From positions 1-39,742 of the forward strand of contig CAJUOE010000086.1 of NCBI GenBank assembly GCA_910587895.1: a stretch of DNA of 39,742 nucleotides. The letters are read 5' to 3'. The stretch is from an uncultured Lachnospiraceae bacterium. GTDB taxonomy: Bacteria > Bacillota > Clostridia > Lachnospirales > Lachnospiraceae. Made by a program: the position numbers and the translations under genes. Shown piece after piece: positions 26,134-33,947 of the stretch (its first letter is position 1; the number at the start of each line of letters is the position of its first letter). The notes below the pieces were generated by a model. The model made no database searches, was not told the DNA's origin, and worked only from the letters and a program-made list of their open reading frames with translations.

Positions 26134-27897
26134 TCACCGCTGTATTTGTCTCATGATATCTTCTACAATTAAGTTTGGCTTTAATCTATTCCTTCCCAAG
26201 ATTTCCCGTGTATCATAAAAATCTACAAATTCCTTTTTTAACCCATAATTTAAGACCTTTACACCGGTATTCCCATAAAATGCCGAAATTTTCTGTCCAA
26301 ATCCTCCCTCCAGTATCCCATCCTCTAACGTAATGATAATGCGATGAGTCTCGGATAATTCGTTCAACAGTATTTCATCAATTCCCGACGCATATCTTGG
26401 ATTAATCAGACTGGCATTTACATGAATTTCATCTCGGATCAATTTAATAACTTCTTCACCTAATTGATAAAAATCACCTAACGCTATTACTGCTATTTCT
26501 TCTCCCTGAATCGTCATCTGGAATTTATTGATCACACTATAATCCCTGTTAACCTCATAGTCGGCATGATATATACCGTTTCTTGGCGGTCGTATTGCCA
26601 CAGGATACTCGTCCTGCTCAATACTCCAATCAAGCATTGCCAGATATTCCTCTTTATTGGTCGGCGCCAGCATTACAAGATTCGGAATATTTGACATCAT
26701 GGCAATATCAAAAGTGCCAATATGCGTCATATCCGTAGCAGCATAAACAGATGAATTAATCAGTATCATGGTAATCGGAAGTTTATTGATACATACATCC
26801 TGTGATATCTGGTCATAGGCTCTCTGGAAGAAGGTCGATCTGGTAAAAAATACAGGCTTTCCGCCATTTCTGGCAATTCCTCCCGCCATTGATATTGCAT
26901 GCTCTTCCGCAATCCCAACGTCTATGTACTGCTCTCCAATCTGTTTTCTCAGCTCTTCTGATAAGGACAGTGTAACAGGCATTGCCGCCGTCATTATCAC
27001 AACGTTTCTATCCGCCTTCATCTTTTCAAGCAAAAAATCTCTGACAATCAGATCATATCTCTCGCCCGCAATTTTTTGTTGAACATCACCCAGTTTCAAA
27101 TCAAATGACTTAACAAAATGTGTTTCTTCCCTTTTTTGTTCGGATACATCATAACCCTTCCCCTTCATAGTGCACATATGCAGTACAATCGGATGGTCAA
27201 TATCCTTAATCTGCTGAAAAATCGGTATCAGGTTCATAAGATCATTTCCATCTCCGATGTATTTATATTCATATCCCAAAAACCGAAAGATATTATTCGG
27301 TGTCTCGCCTTTGGACATACGAAGCGCATTTATGCTCTCGTACATTCCCCCATGATTTTCTGCAATTGACATTTGATTATCATTAAACAAAATGATTAGA
27401 TTTCCCCTTATCTCAGAGCCACCGAAATTTAATCCCTCGAATGCTTCTCCACCGCTTAGTGAACCATCTCCTATAACGGCTATTACATTTTCTTTATCTC
27501 CTCTCAAATCTCTTGCCTTTGCCAAGCCACAAGCCAAACTAATTGACGTTGAAGTGTGACCCAGTTTAAAATAATCATGTACGCTCTCGTCCGGGTTTGT
27601 ATAGCCGGAATACTTTTTATACTGCTTTGGTTCTAAGTATGCATCTTTTCGCCCTGTAAGTATTTTATGTGTATAGCATTGATGCGAAGTATCAAAAATG
27701 ATCTTATCTGTTGGGGAATCAAATACATAGTGTAACGCTATCGTCGCTTCCACAATTCCCAAATTGGAAGAAAGGTGTCCCCCTGTCGCGCTAATGGCAT
27801 GCAAAAGCGCATATCGTATTTCATCTGCTAAAACAACACACTGCTCTACATTCAGCTTTTTCAAATCTTTTGGACTGTCGATTTTTTCTATGTACAT
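26134..27897 (-). CDS. DXS-like thiamine diphosphate enzyme with altered acceptor site
   Basis: This 587-residue protein is shorter than typical DXS (~620) but collinear with it. Kept are the His at SATGGHLSSNLG (His41), SHQCYTHKILTGR, GHTSTSIS, the ThDP/Mg site GDGSLSGGEA ... FNDNQM, the catalytic Glu331 in VGIAEEHA, His260, Arg359, His392 and the RPPRNG arginine. Changed, by my alignment to E. coli DXS numbering from memory, are Tyr392 to Arg353, Arg420 to Asn381 and Asp427 to Thr388, residues around the glyceraldehyde-3-phosphate site. It probably joins the two-carbon unit of pyruvate to a different aldehyde. Its neighbours (IspD-like, LicD, epimerase) point to a CDP-linked deoxy-polyol. 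Confidence 0.85.
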   Translation of the reverse strand: MYIEKIDSPKDLKKLNVEQCVVLADEIRYALLHAISATGGHLSSNLGIVEATIALHYVFDSPTDKIIFDTSHQCYTHKILTGRKDAYLEPKQYKKYSGYTNPDESVHDYFKLGHTSTSISLACGLAKARDLRGDKENVIAVIGDGSLSGGEAFEGLNFGGSEIRGNLIILFNDNQMSIAENHGGMYESINALRMSKGETPNNIFRFLGYEYKYIGDGNDLMNLIPIFQQIKDIDHPIVLHMCTMKGKGYDVSEQKREETHFVKSFDLKLGDVQQKIAGERYDLIVRDFLLEKMKADRNVVIMTAAMPVTLSLSEELRKQIGEQYIDVGIAEEHAISMAGGIARNGGKPVFFTRSTFFQRAYDQISQDVCINKLPITMILINSSVYAATDMTHIGTFDIAMMSNIPNLVMLAPTNKEEYLAMLDWSIEQDEYPVAIRPPRNGIYHADYEVNRDYSVINKFQMTIQGEEIAVIALGDFYQLGEEVIKLIRDEIHVNASLINPRYASGIDEILLNELSETHRIIITLEDGILEGGFGQKISAFYGNTGVKVLNYGLKKEFVDFYDTREILGRNRLKPNLIVEDIMRQIQR

Positions 27898-29100
27898 TTA
27901 AAAATCTCCCTCGCATATTGCCTGAAAACAGTTTCTACACAAAACGAATGCGCCGCCTTCGTTCATCATCGCCTCTCTTATTCTATTCGCCTCGTCACCG
28001 TCCAGAATCTGCTCATATGTCTCGTGTATCAGATTCCCCATGACATGCTTTAATCCCCAATCATTCGAGCACAGAATCACCCGCCCGTCCGGCAGTAAAA
28101 CATTATGGTTAATATCTTTTGAAAGTTCACACCTTATCCTGCCACGAATTCCCTTTTTTCCATACAGACAGCTATCCTGCAAATTTCCTGCCCTATCGTT
28201 GAGAACCACATAAATTCTAATATCGTTTCCCAGCAGTTCTGTTATCTCATCCTCCACCGTCCCCTGCGCGCAGGCGTAATCAATGAAACTGTTTCCATTT
28301 GGCTTCTTTGCCACGCTTAATCTTTTTATAATTTCCCTATACTCTTCATCCACAGGAATAACAGCATAACCTTCACGATCCGGAACATGCAGAACGAACT
28401 CCTCAAATTCGATCTCCAGCAGTTGATCTATCTGATCCAATTTCAATCCCCGGAGCGTCGTAAATAAATTTACTCTATGCCCTCTGTTTTTCGCATATTG
28501 AATCATCTCCATACACCTTGCATTAAAAAAAGGTTCCGTAAATCCAGCAAATTCAACAATTGTATTTTCCGGCAATTTATCGATACATATTCTATAATTT
28601 TCGAAAGATAATACGGTATCTGGATTTCCTTCTTTTAAATATTCCTTAATATATAACTCTTGTGGACAAAATTTACAATTTACCGCACATCCCAGCTTCG
28701 TTGTAATTTCAATCATGGGACTTGTATAGAAGCTGTACCCATATTCCCCTAAATAGCGAATCAAATTTGATGCCGGCAAAAAATTAGTATAGCCATTTTC
28801 TTTCAATATCTTCTCTATTTCATCATTTAGCTGAACCCTCACCCCAAATACAAACGCAGCATCTGCATGAGGGAGCTCATCCACCTGATATACCGGCATT
28901 CCATTGATATTCTTTCTGTTACTCGATCGGTCTGTGACACAGAATCCATCTATCGAAACGTTGTTCTTTTTATAAAAATCGGCAATCGGAACCGCCTGTT
29001 TTCCCGCCCCATAAATATATATTCGCTTATCACTATTCCGGTCGGCATAATCTAAATACCTCTGTTTTTCCTTTTCAATCTGTTCTTCCAAATTTGACAT
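27898..29100 (-). CDS. Radical SAM protein with N-terminal Rossmann-like domain
   Basis: The 400-residue form starts at ATG 29100 with the SD AGGTGAG; a TTG 15 bases upstream overlaps the LicD stop. Residues 26-110 are the accessory module (RIYIYGAGKQAVPIADFY, FCVTDRSSNRKN). The radical SAM core has GCAVNCKFCPQ with Cys138-x3-Cys142-x2-Cys145, and a SPASM-like tail (CSNDWGLKHVMGN, CRNCFQAICEG) that could hold an auxiliary cluster. In glycan loci such enzymes dehydrate, epimerise or deoxygenate sugars; the reaction here is unknown. It ends directly before the DXS-like start. Confidence 0.87.
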   Translation of the reverse strand: MSNLEEQIEKEKQRYLDYADRNSDKRIYIYGAGKQAVPIADFYKKNNVSIDGFCVTDRSSNRKNINGMPVYQVDELPHADAAFVFGVRVQLNDEIEKILKENGYTNFLPASNLIRYLGEYGYSFYTSPMIEITTKLGCAVNCKFCPQELYIKEYLKEGNPDTVLSFENYRICIDKLPENTIVEFAGFTEPFFNARCMEMIQYAKNRGHRVNLFTTLRGLKLDQIDQLLEIEFEEFVLHVPDREGYAVIPVDEEYREIIKRLSVAKKPNGNSFIDYACAQGTVEDEITELLGNDIRIYVVLNDRAGNLQDSCLYGKKGIRGRIRCELSKDINHNVLLPDGRVILCSNDWGLKHVMGNLIHETYEQILDGDEANRIREAMMNEGGAFVLCRNCFQAICEGDF

Positions 29101-29111
29101 ATTCTCACCTT

Positions 29112-29927
29112 TCAATCTATTAACTTAATCTTACTCACCGGATGTACTTTTCTTTTCTCCACTGGCGGCAGTATCATATAATCACCATATAACCTTGTTA
29201 AATATAGATCATAGTTTTTAAATATTTTAAATTTAAAACCTTCAAATTCCTTATCTATGTACTCGTCAAAACACTCTCTGGGCAACCCATATCGACATTC
29301 CTTTCTATATGGATAAGTCATATGTCTGACAAGCTCTGTCCTTTTCCTGCTTGTAATCTCTGCCATCTTTTCAAGTTGTCTGACCCATCTGTCCCGTGGA
29401 ATTATATAGAGCAACTGGTATAGCTTTCTGAAAAGTCCGTTTGAGGCGCTTTTCCTGCCAACCTCTGCGTACAATCCCTTCCTGATACAAAAACAGATTA
29501 GCAAATGAATCCTCCGAAGTATTTTTGAATCCGGCACTTGATCGTACACAAAAATATCTATAAATACGCTTTGGTTCCATTTACCATGCTCCTGTCCCTC
29601 CCTCAAAAAGACTGTTCCATTTCTGCGCATTTTAGAGTACCCCCATCGGTAGTCCAAATCTGTCCTAAAATCCTGCAGAAAAAACTTATCCTTATCCAGC
29701 TCCTTCTTACATGCTTTGTAAAATCTAATATACTCAGGTCTTAACATTACAACATCTGCGTCATCATCCCACGGAATAAAGCCGTTATGCCGTATTGCGC
29801 CCAACAATGTTCCGCCGTCGAGAGAATACTTAATATCATATTTTCTACATATCCTATCCACTTCCTTTAACATCTCAAGCTCAGTCATCTGGAGCTTTCG
29901 AAGTGTTGTCGCATCCAATTCTATCAT
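29112..29927 (-). CDS. LicD-family phosphotransferase
   Basis: The 271-residue protein carries the family core SLDGGTLLGAIRHNGFIPWDDDADV (35-59, written here only as landmark), a nucleotidyltransferase-like metal site. LicD proteins transfer phosphocholine, or more widely a phospho-polyol, from a CDP donor to a glycan or teichoic acid. The gene overlaps the cytidylyltransferase stop by 4 bases (ATGA), so donor synthesis and transfer are coupled. No choline transporter or kinase is nearby, so the CDP compound is more likely the product of the adjacent genes than CDP-choline. Confidence 0.9.
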   Translation of the reverse strand: MIELDATTLRKLQMTELEMLKEVDRICRKYDIKYSLDGGTLLGAIRHNGFIPWDDDADVVMLRPEYIRFYKACKKELDKDKFFLQDFRTDLDYRWGYSKMRRNGTVFLREGQEHGKWNQSVFIDIFVYDQVPDSKILRRIHLLICFCIRKGLYAEVGRKSASNGLFRKLYQLLYIIPRDRWVRQLEKMAEITSRKRTELVRHMTYPYRKECRYGLPRECFDEYIDKEFEGFKFKIFKNYDLYLTRLYGDYMILPPVEKRKVHPVSKIKLID

Positions 29928-30625
29928 TCTTCCATCCTCAACATAGCTTTGAAAATTTCTATATCATCTTTTGTCGTAATCTTTATATTTTTGGTCGAAC
30001 CTTTTGAAAAGTAGAGCGTATTGCCCAACTCAGCCATCATCGTATTCGCATACGCTGATCCTTGAATCCCTATTCCTTTTGCAAAAGCCTCATCATACGC
30101 CTTCTTTATTTCACTATATTTATAAGCCTGCGGCGTCTGTAAAACCTTTAAACTGTCTCTGGGAATATACTCCTTTGACGATTCTCCATTATCAGCTTTA
30201 AAAATCTGTTCGTAAACAGGAAGCGCCGTAATGCCGTTACCTCGTATTTGGCAGATATCGATACACGAATCGATGATATCCTCTTCAACCATCGGTCTGA
30301 TCCCATCATGGATCACTACAATATCTCCTTCCCCACAAATATCCTCCAGATATTTCAGTCCTATGTATATGGATTCCTGGCTGCTGTTTCCACCCGTAAC
30401 GATCCATTTCAATTTTGCGATGCCATATTGTAGGGCGTAAACTTTTAAAACTTCTTCCCAACCTTTCAGACAAACCACTTCTATACTGTCTATCTTTTCC
30501 GATTTTTGAAATTTCTCCAAAGTATAGGCTATGATAGGTTTATCCAATACATTGATAAACTGCTTCGGTACACACTGTCCTGTTCTCTGTCCTACACCCG
30601 CCGCAATTACGATTGCTGTATTCAT
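29924..30625 (-). CDS. IspD/TarI-family cytidylyltransferase
   Basis: The 233-residue protein has the CTP-binding start VIAAGVGQRTGQCVPKQF (6-23), IVTGGNSSQESIYIGL, IHDGIRPM and TPQAYKY, as in IspD (methylerythritol 4-phosphate) and TarI/Bcs1 (ribitol 5-phosphate) enzymes. It makes a CDP-polyol from CTP and a polyol phosphate. The IHDGIRPM form is more like TarI than housekeeping IspD, but the adjacent DXS-like gene makes an unusual substrate likely. It lies between the epimerase gene (1-base gap) and licD (4-base overlap). Confidence 0.88.
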   Translation of the reverse strand: MNTAIVIAAGVGQRTGQCVPKQFINVLDKPIIAYTLEKFQKSEKIDSIEVVCLKGWEEVLKVYALQYGIAKLKWIVTGGNSSQESIYIGLKYLEDICGEGDIVVIHDGIRPMVEEDIIDSCIDICQIRGNGITALPVYEQIFKADNGESSKEYIPRDSLKVLQTPQAYKYSEIKKAYDEAFAKGIGIQGSAYANTMMAELGNTLYFSKGSTKNIKITTKDDIEIFKAMLRMEE

Positions 30626-30626
30626 C

Positions 30627-31691
30627 TCACTCCCCCAAATAGTATCCCTGCATTTCTAACGTTCTTCTAATTCCCTCTTTAACTGAATAACGCGAATGCC
30701 ACCCAAGACTTTCTATCTTCGAAGTATCTAACAAAGCTTTCGTCGCCTTAGAGTATCCTGCCGCCTCCTTTTCATCAGGTATATCATAGATTACTTTTGT
30801 GCCAGCAATGGCAGCAACACAATCTGCCAATTCTGCGAGCGTAATATCCGATTCAATACCTGAGAGATTATACGCTTCTCCCCTCTGTCCACTCGAAATA
30901 AGAAACAAAATTGCACTAACTACATCCGCCGCATAAATATAAGAGTATAATTGGTTCCCTTTACTTTTTAATACAATATCTTCTCTGTCTACCGCCTTAT
31001 GAATAAATTGTGACAGCGCCTTGGAATCCTCATTTAGAAGCCCAGGGCCATAGCATCTTGATATTCTTGGTATTATGCAGTCCAGATTTTTCTCCTCTAT
31101 GTATGCCTGACACAATGCCTCCCCCACTCTTTTCCCTTCCGGGTAGCCAGCTCTAAGAGTATTACAGTCTAAATATCCCAAATAATCTTCAGTAAACTTA
31201 TCTACATCTCCTCTATTCTCGCCGTACACTTCAACCGAAGATAAAAAAATAAACTTTTGGCATTTATGCTCCGAAGCAAATTCCAGAACACGACTTGTCC
31301 CGACAGTATTGGTAAGTATTGTTTCTATTGGACGTGTCGCATAATAGACCGGATGCGTATTGCTTGCTCCATGAATAATATAATCAACATTCTCATTAAC
31401 ACGAATAAAATCCGTATTAATATCAGCCTGTATCAATTCAAAGAAATCATCATTAATAAATGAATGAAACCGTTCAGAAGCCACCGACATATTTCGGACT
31501 ATGCCATAGACCTTACAATTTAAACCATAGTATTGATTTGCAAACATAATCGTATCAATCAGTTCGCTTCCGATCATCCCCCGCGCTCCTGTAACAACAC
31601 ACACTTTTCCGCTAAGCACCTGCAGCATATTATTATGTTCTATATTCTTTTTGATTTCTGCTTTATATAATTTTGTCTTGTAATAATTCAT
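30627..31691 (-). CDS. NAD-dependent epimerase/dehydratase-family (extended SDR) enzyme
   Basis: The 354-residue protein binds NAD(P) through TGARGMIG (34-41; Gly35/38/41). The catalytic Tyr183-x3-Lys187 (GYPEGKR) and an upstream Ser pair in FLSSVEVYG are in place. Extended SDRs epimerise, dehydrate, decarboxylate or reduce sugars and sugar nucleotides. Since a TarJ/IspC-type reductase is absent, this gene is the best candidate for the redox step before or after cytidylylation. The ATG at 31691 has only a weak GGCGGG; Met22 is an alternative start just before the Rossmann fold. Confidence 0.85.
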   Translation of the reverse strand: MNYYKTKLYKAEIKKNIEHNNMLQVLSGKVCVVTGARGMIGSELIDTIMFANQYYGLNCKVYGIVRNMSVASERFHSFINDDFFELIQADINTDFIRVNENVDYIIHGASNTHPVYYATRPIETILTNTVGTSRVLEFASEHKCQKFIFLSSVEVYGENRGDVDKFTEDYLGYLDCNTLRAGYPEGKRVGEALCQAYIEEKNLDCIIPRISRCYGPGLLNEDSKALSQFIHKAVDREDIVLKSKGNQLYSYIYAADVVSAILFLISSGQRGEAYNLSGIESDITLAELADCVAAIAGTKVIYDIPDEKEAAGYSKATKALLDTSKIESLGWHSRYSVKEGIRRTLEMQGYYLGE

Positions 31692-31712
31692 CCCGCCATC
31701 ATACTTTCTTTA

Positions 31713-32612
31713 TCAATCATCCTTATGTTTATTAATGAACACTTCTACTTCTTCAAAAAAATCATCATAGCATTCCCTTATTTTTTCATCAGACCAATTC
31801 CACCATGCAATTCTATTTAATGCTATAATCTGCTCCTGTGTATATCTATATCTAATAATTCGAGCCGGGCTCCCTGCAACTACAGCATAGTCTGGGACAT
31901 CTTTTGTTATGACAGCACCCGCTCCCGCAATAACTCCGTTACCGATATCCGCACTATTTGTAATCAAAACGTTTTTTCCTAACCACACATCATTCCCAAC
32001 ATGTATTCGCTTTAACTTATAATTTTCTCCTTTAGGTGCAACTCCCTCAAAATAAATTTCACTCCCTCTCCACTCATCCCATCTTTTCTCCCGAATTGTA
32101 TCCGCTATGCCACCTAAATATAAGAATGGATGCGTAGATATATAGCCAACAGCATGATTCTCTACAACATCAGTCCCCTCTGCAAAGCTACAAAACGCCC
32201 CAACCGATTCCACTAACCAATGATCGCACAATGGGCCATAGCTATATTTTCCGCGACATGTTACCCCTCTCTCTTCGAAATTACTACTAAATATATCTAT
32301 AATCTGGTCTGCGTCAAAAAACTGCTTTAAAGGTTGTAACGCCTCGTCATATATGTCCGGATTCGCACAAGTAAACAAAACGGTATATTTACTGCTGTCC
32401 AACTCCTTGAAAAAATCCAAATTCTTGATACTACTGTTATATTGGGAAAGCCTGTTGTCAATCACATAATCTTCTACTATCCCAAAACTGTCGTTTAGAA
32501 TCCGCTTTGCCAACACGCCGTATTCTCCATACAGATAGATGATAAAATTACTTTTTTCTGAATTAAGTGACCGCTCAATTGCATCCCGTATCTTCTGATA
32601 ATCTGTCATCAT
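31713..32612 (-). CDS. Hexapeptide-repeat acetyltransferase with N-terminal Rossmann-like domain
   Basis: This protein has 299 residues. Residues 20-110 are the accessory module (FIIYLYGEYGVLAKRIL, YVIDNRLSQYN). The remainder is a left-handed beta-helix CatB/XAT-type O-acetyltransferase: GRGKYS-like start, YISTHPF with a candidate catalytic His, HVGNDVWLGKNVLIT, IGNGVIAGAGAVITKDV and VAGSPARIIRYR. It resembles the PglD/NeuD plan, which also has an N-terminal Rossmann domain. It is the first gene of the block, after the hairpin at 32653-32701. Either ATG 32612 or 32609 fits the SD AAGGAG. Confidence 0.87.
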   Translation of the reverse strand: MMTDYQKIRDAIERSLNSEKSNFIIYLYGEYGVLAKRILNDSFGIVEDYVIDNRLSQYNSSIKNLDFFKELDSSKYTVLFTCANPDIYDEALQPLKQFFDADQIIDIFSSNFEERGVTCRGKYSYGPLCDHWLVESVGAFCSFAEGTDVVENHAVGYISTHPFLYLGGIADTIREKRWDEWRGSEIYFEGVAPKGENYKLKRIHVGNDVWLGKNVLITNSADIGNGVIAGAGAVITKDVPDYAVVAGSPARIIRYRYTQEQIIALNRIAWWNWSDEKIRECYDDFFEEVEVFINKHKDD

Positions 32613-32652
32613 GTCTCCTTTTTCTTGTCGAACAAGTTGAACTTAACCAAAT

Positions 32653-32701
32653 AAAAATCTGATGCAAAATACGACAATTCCATACTCTACATCAGATTTT
32701 T
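32653..32701. terminator. Hairpin terminator inside the left terminal repeat of element B
   Basis: ATCTGATG (32657-32664) pairs with CATCAGAT (32690-32697), flanked by A5 and T5 on either strand. It lies between the end of the Rpn gene and the start of the acetyltransferase gene and would reduce read-through from the Rpn promoter. It is the direct counterpart of the hairpin at 13122-13173, in the same orientation. Confidence 0.6.
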
Positions 32702-32753
32702 CTAATTTTATCTATATTTCTATATCTAATATGCCTTTACTACTTCAAGTCAT

Positions 32754-33707
32754 TCAGTTCCCCTTCCAGTACAGTAAGAGTTCCTGCTCTGCCTCATCTT
32801 CAGATACCGAATACTTCTCCGCTATCTTTTTCTTTGCGTCCTCTCTTGTCTGATTGGTCTCCTGCAGAATCTCTATGCTCAAACGCATACCTATCTTCAG
32901 GCCTTCTTTTTTTCCCTCCTCTCTTCCCTCGCCCCGTATCGTCCTCTCATATTTCTCCGCATCAAACTCTTCCAATAACATTCCTAACACCTCCGCACGG
33001 TTCTTTAAGAGAAACTCCTTCAAGATACCTTCTTCTATACAATAATCCACCGCTCTGTTCAAAGCTGTCTGCATATCCTTTTCAGCAGCCATACAATCTC
33101 TTATCACGGCTACCAGCTTAGAATACTCATCCAAAACCTTACACTTCTCCATCAGCTTATTATTATGTCCGTGGTTAATGTTGAGCATCCGCACCGTCAG
33201 CTCTACATCTGCCTGCGCCTTCCTATTTTCAAAGGCATCTGACAGCTTTAACGTCTGCTCTTCCGGCATCTCCTTCACGCCGTTGTAAAAGACAACGCAC
33301 TGTGGCGTAGGCAAGGTAATCTGCCCGGTTCCATACAGGCTTCTCTCCGCCTTCTCGATCACCATCTGGTACTCCTGCGCCAGATAGATCAGAAACCTTA
33401 CCGGCAGATTCGGGCTGTATGTACTCTGGTGCTCATACATGCTTAATGTACCGGACAGAATATAGGCTAAATCGTTCTTCATCACTACATAAACCGCGCT
33501 CTCAATCGTCACAATCTCAAGCTGTGATGAATCCTCATATGCTGTCCCATTCAACGCGTTGTACAAATCCAGAAGCGCATATCTGTCTTTCTCAAACAGA
33601 TACCGGAACAACCTGTCCTTTACATTCCGCTGCATTTGTCTTTGTTTCTGCCTGTACTGCTCCGGTCGCCTGCTTGCGTGTCTCTTCTTTTGTCTTCGTC
33701 TTGACAT
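32754..33707 (-). CDS. Rpn-family (PD-(D/E)XK, transposase_31-like) recombination-promoting nuclease
   Basis: This protein has 317 residues. A very basic N-terminus (MSRRRQKKRHASRRPEQYRQ) precedes NVKDRLFRYLFEKDRYALL, ALNGTAYEDSSQLEI, NDLAYILSGTLSMYEHQST and LPVRFLIYLAQEYQ, the usual Rpn landmarks. The C-terminus has the characteristic EGREEGKKEGLKIG helix. Rpn proteins cut DNA, promote recombination, and have been linked to phage defence. The acidic residue in NDLAYILSG, rather than a clear D...ExK, needs comparison with active members. The start at 33707 has the SD GGGAGGATACC. A strong promoter and an attenuator-like hairpin precede it. Confidence 0.85.
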   Translation of the reverse strand: MSRRRQKKRHASRRPEQYRQKQRQMQRNVKDRLFRYLFEKDRYALLDLYNALNGTAYEDSSQLEIVTIESAVYVVMKNDLAYILSGTLSMYEHQSTYSPNLPVRFLIYLAQEYQMVIEKAERSLYGTGQITLPTPQCVVFYNGVKEMPEEQTLKLSDAFENRKAQADVELTVRMLNINHGHNNKLMEKCKVLDEYSKLVAVIRDCMAAEKDMQTALNRAVDYCIEEGILKEFLLKNRAEVLGMLLEEFDAEKYERTIRGEGREEGKKEGLKIGMRLSIEILQETNQTREDAKKKIAEKYSVSEDEAEQELLLYWKGN

Positions 33708-33799
33708 ATGGTATCCTCCCTTTCTCTGGCAGGATATGATATGTCATAACAAATTGCACCCTCTCATTCTCTCCTGCCGTTTTCTGTTATGTTTCAAAG

Positions 33800-33821
33800 A
33801 AAAAATCCGACAGAAGCTGTC
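33800..33821 (-). terminator. Attenuator-like hairpin in the Rpn leader
   Basis: On the minus strand GACAG-CTT-CTGTC is followed by GGATTTTTTC. It lies between the promoter (33868-33896) and the Rpn ATG (33707), so it can act only as a leader terminator. The stem is short (5 bp, extendable by mismatched pairs), so its efficiency is uncertain. Confidence 0.4.
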
Positions 33822-33842
33822 TTGAACGTGCCGAACGCACAA

Positions 33843-33877
33843 CTGTTAGAATTCCTTTGATGCCTATATTCTAACAG
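33843..33877. promoter_or_regulatory. Inverted repeat overlapping the Rpn promoter -10
   Basis: CTGTTAGAAT (33843-33852) and ATTCTAACAG (33868-33877) are perfect 10-bp inverted arms with a 15-base centre. The upstream arm contains the -10 hexamer. The layout suggests an operator, or a 5' transcript hairpin, for an unknown regulator. Confidence 0.45.
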
Positions 33878-33896
33878 CATCGCACGCAGCTGTCAA
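33868..33896 (-). promoter_or_regulatory. Consensus sigma-A promoter of the Rpn gene
   Basis: TTGACA (33896-33891) and TAGAAT (33873-33868) on the minus strand are separated by exactly 17 bases. It is the best promoter found in the window and lies inside element B. With imperfect termination at 33800 and 32653 it could also feed the glycan genes below. Confidence 0.8.
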
Positions 33897-33947
33897 CAAT
33901 AATTTTGATCTCTTTTTGACGTTTTTCCGTTCTTAGGGAAGCCTTCC

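Noticed and set aside
26134..27897. Housekeeping dxs of isoprenoid synthesis
   Set aside because: It is surrounded by glycan genes, is somewhat short, and lacks Tyr/Arg/Asp residues of the acceptor site, although this depends on an alignment from memory.
29112..29927. Phosphocholine incorporation locus (lic)
   Set aside because: There is no choline uptake, choline kinase or typical licC/licB gene nearby; the IspD/TarI-like neighbour implies another polyol.
32754..33707. Classical IS transposase giving the element inverted repeats
   Set aside because: The protein is Rpn/PD-(D/E)XK-like, not DDE, HUH or serine recombinase, so it cannot be assumed to move the inverted-repeat units.
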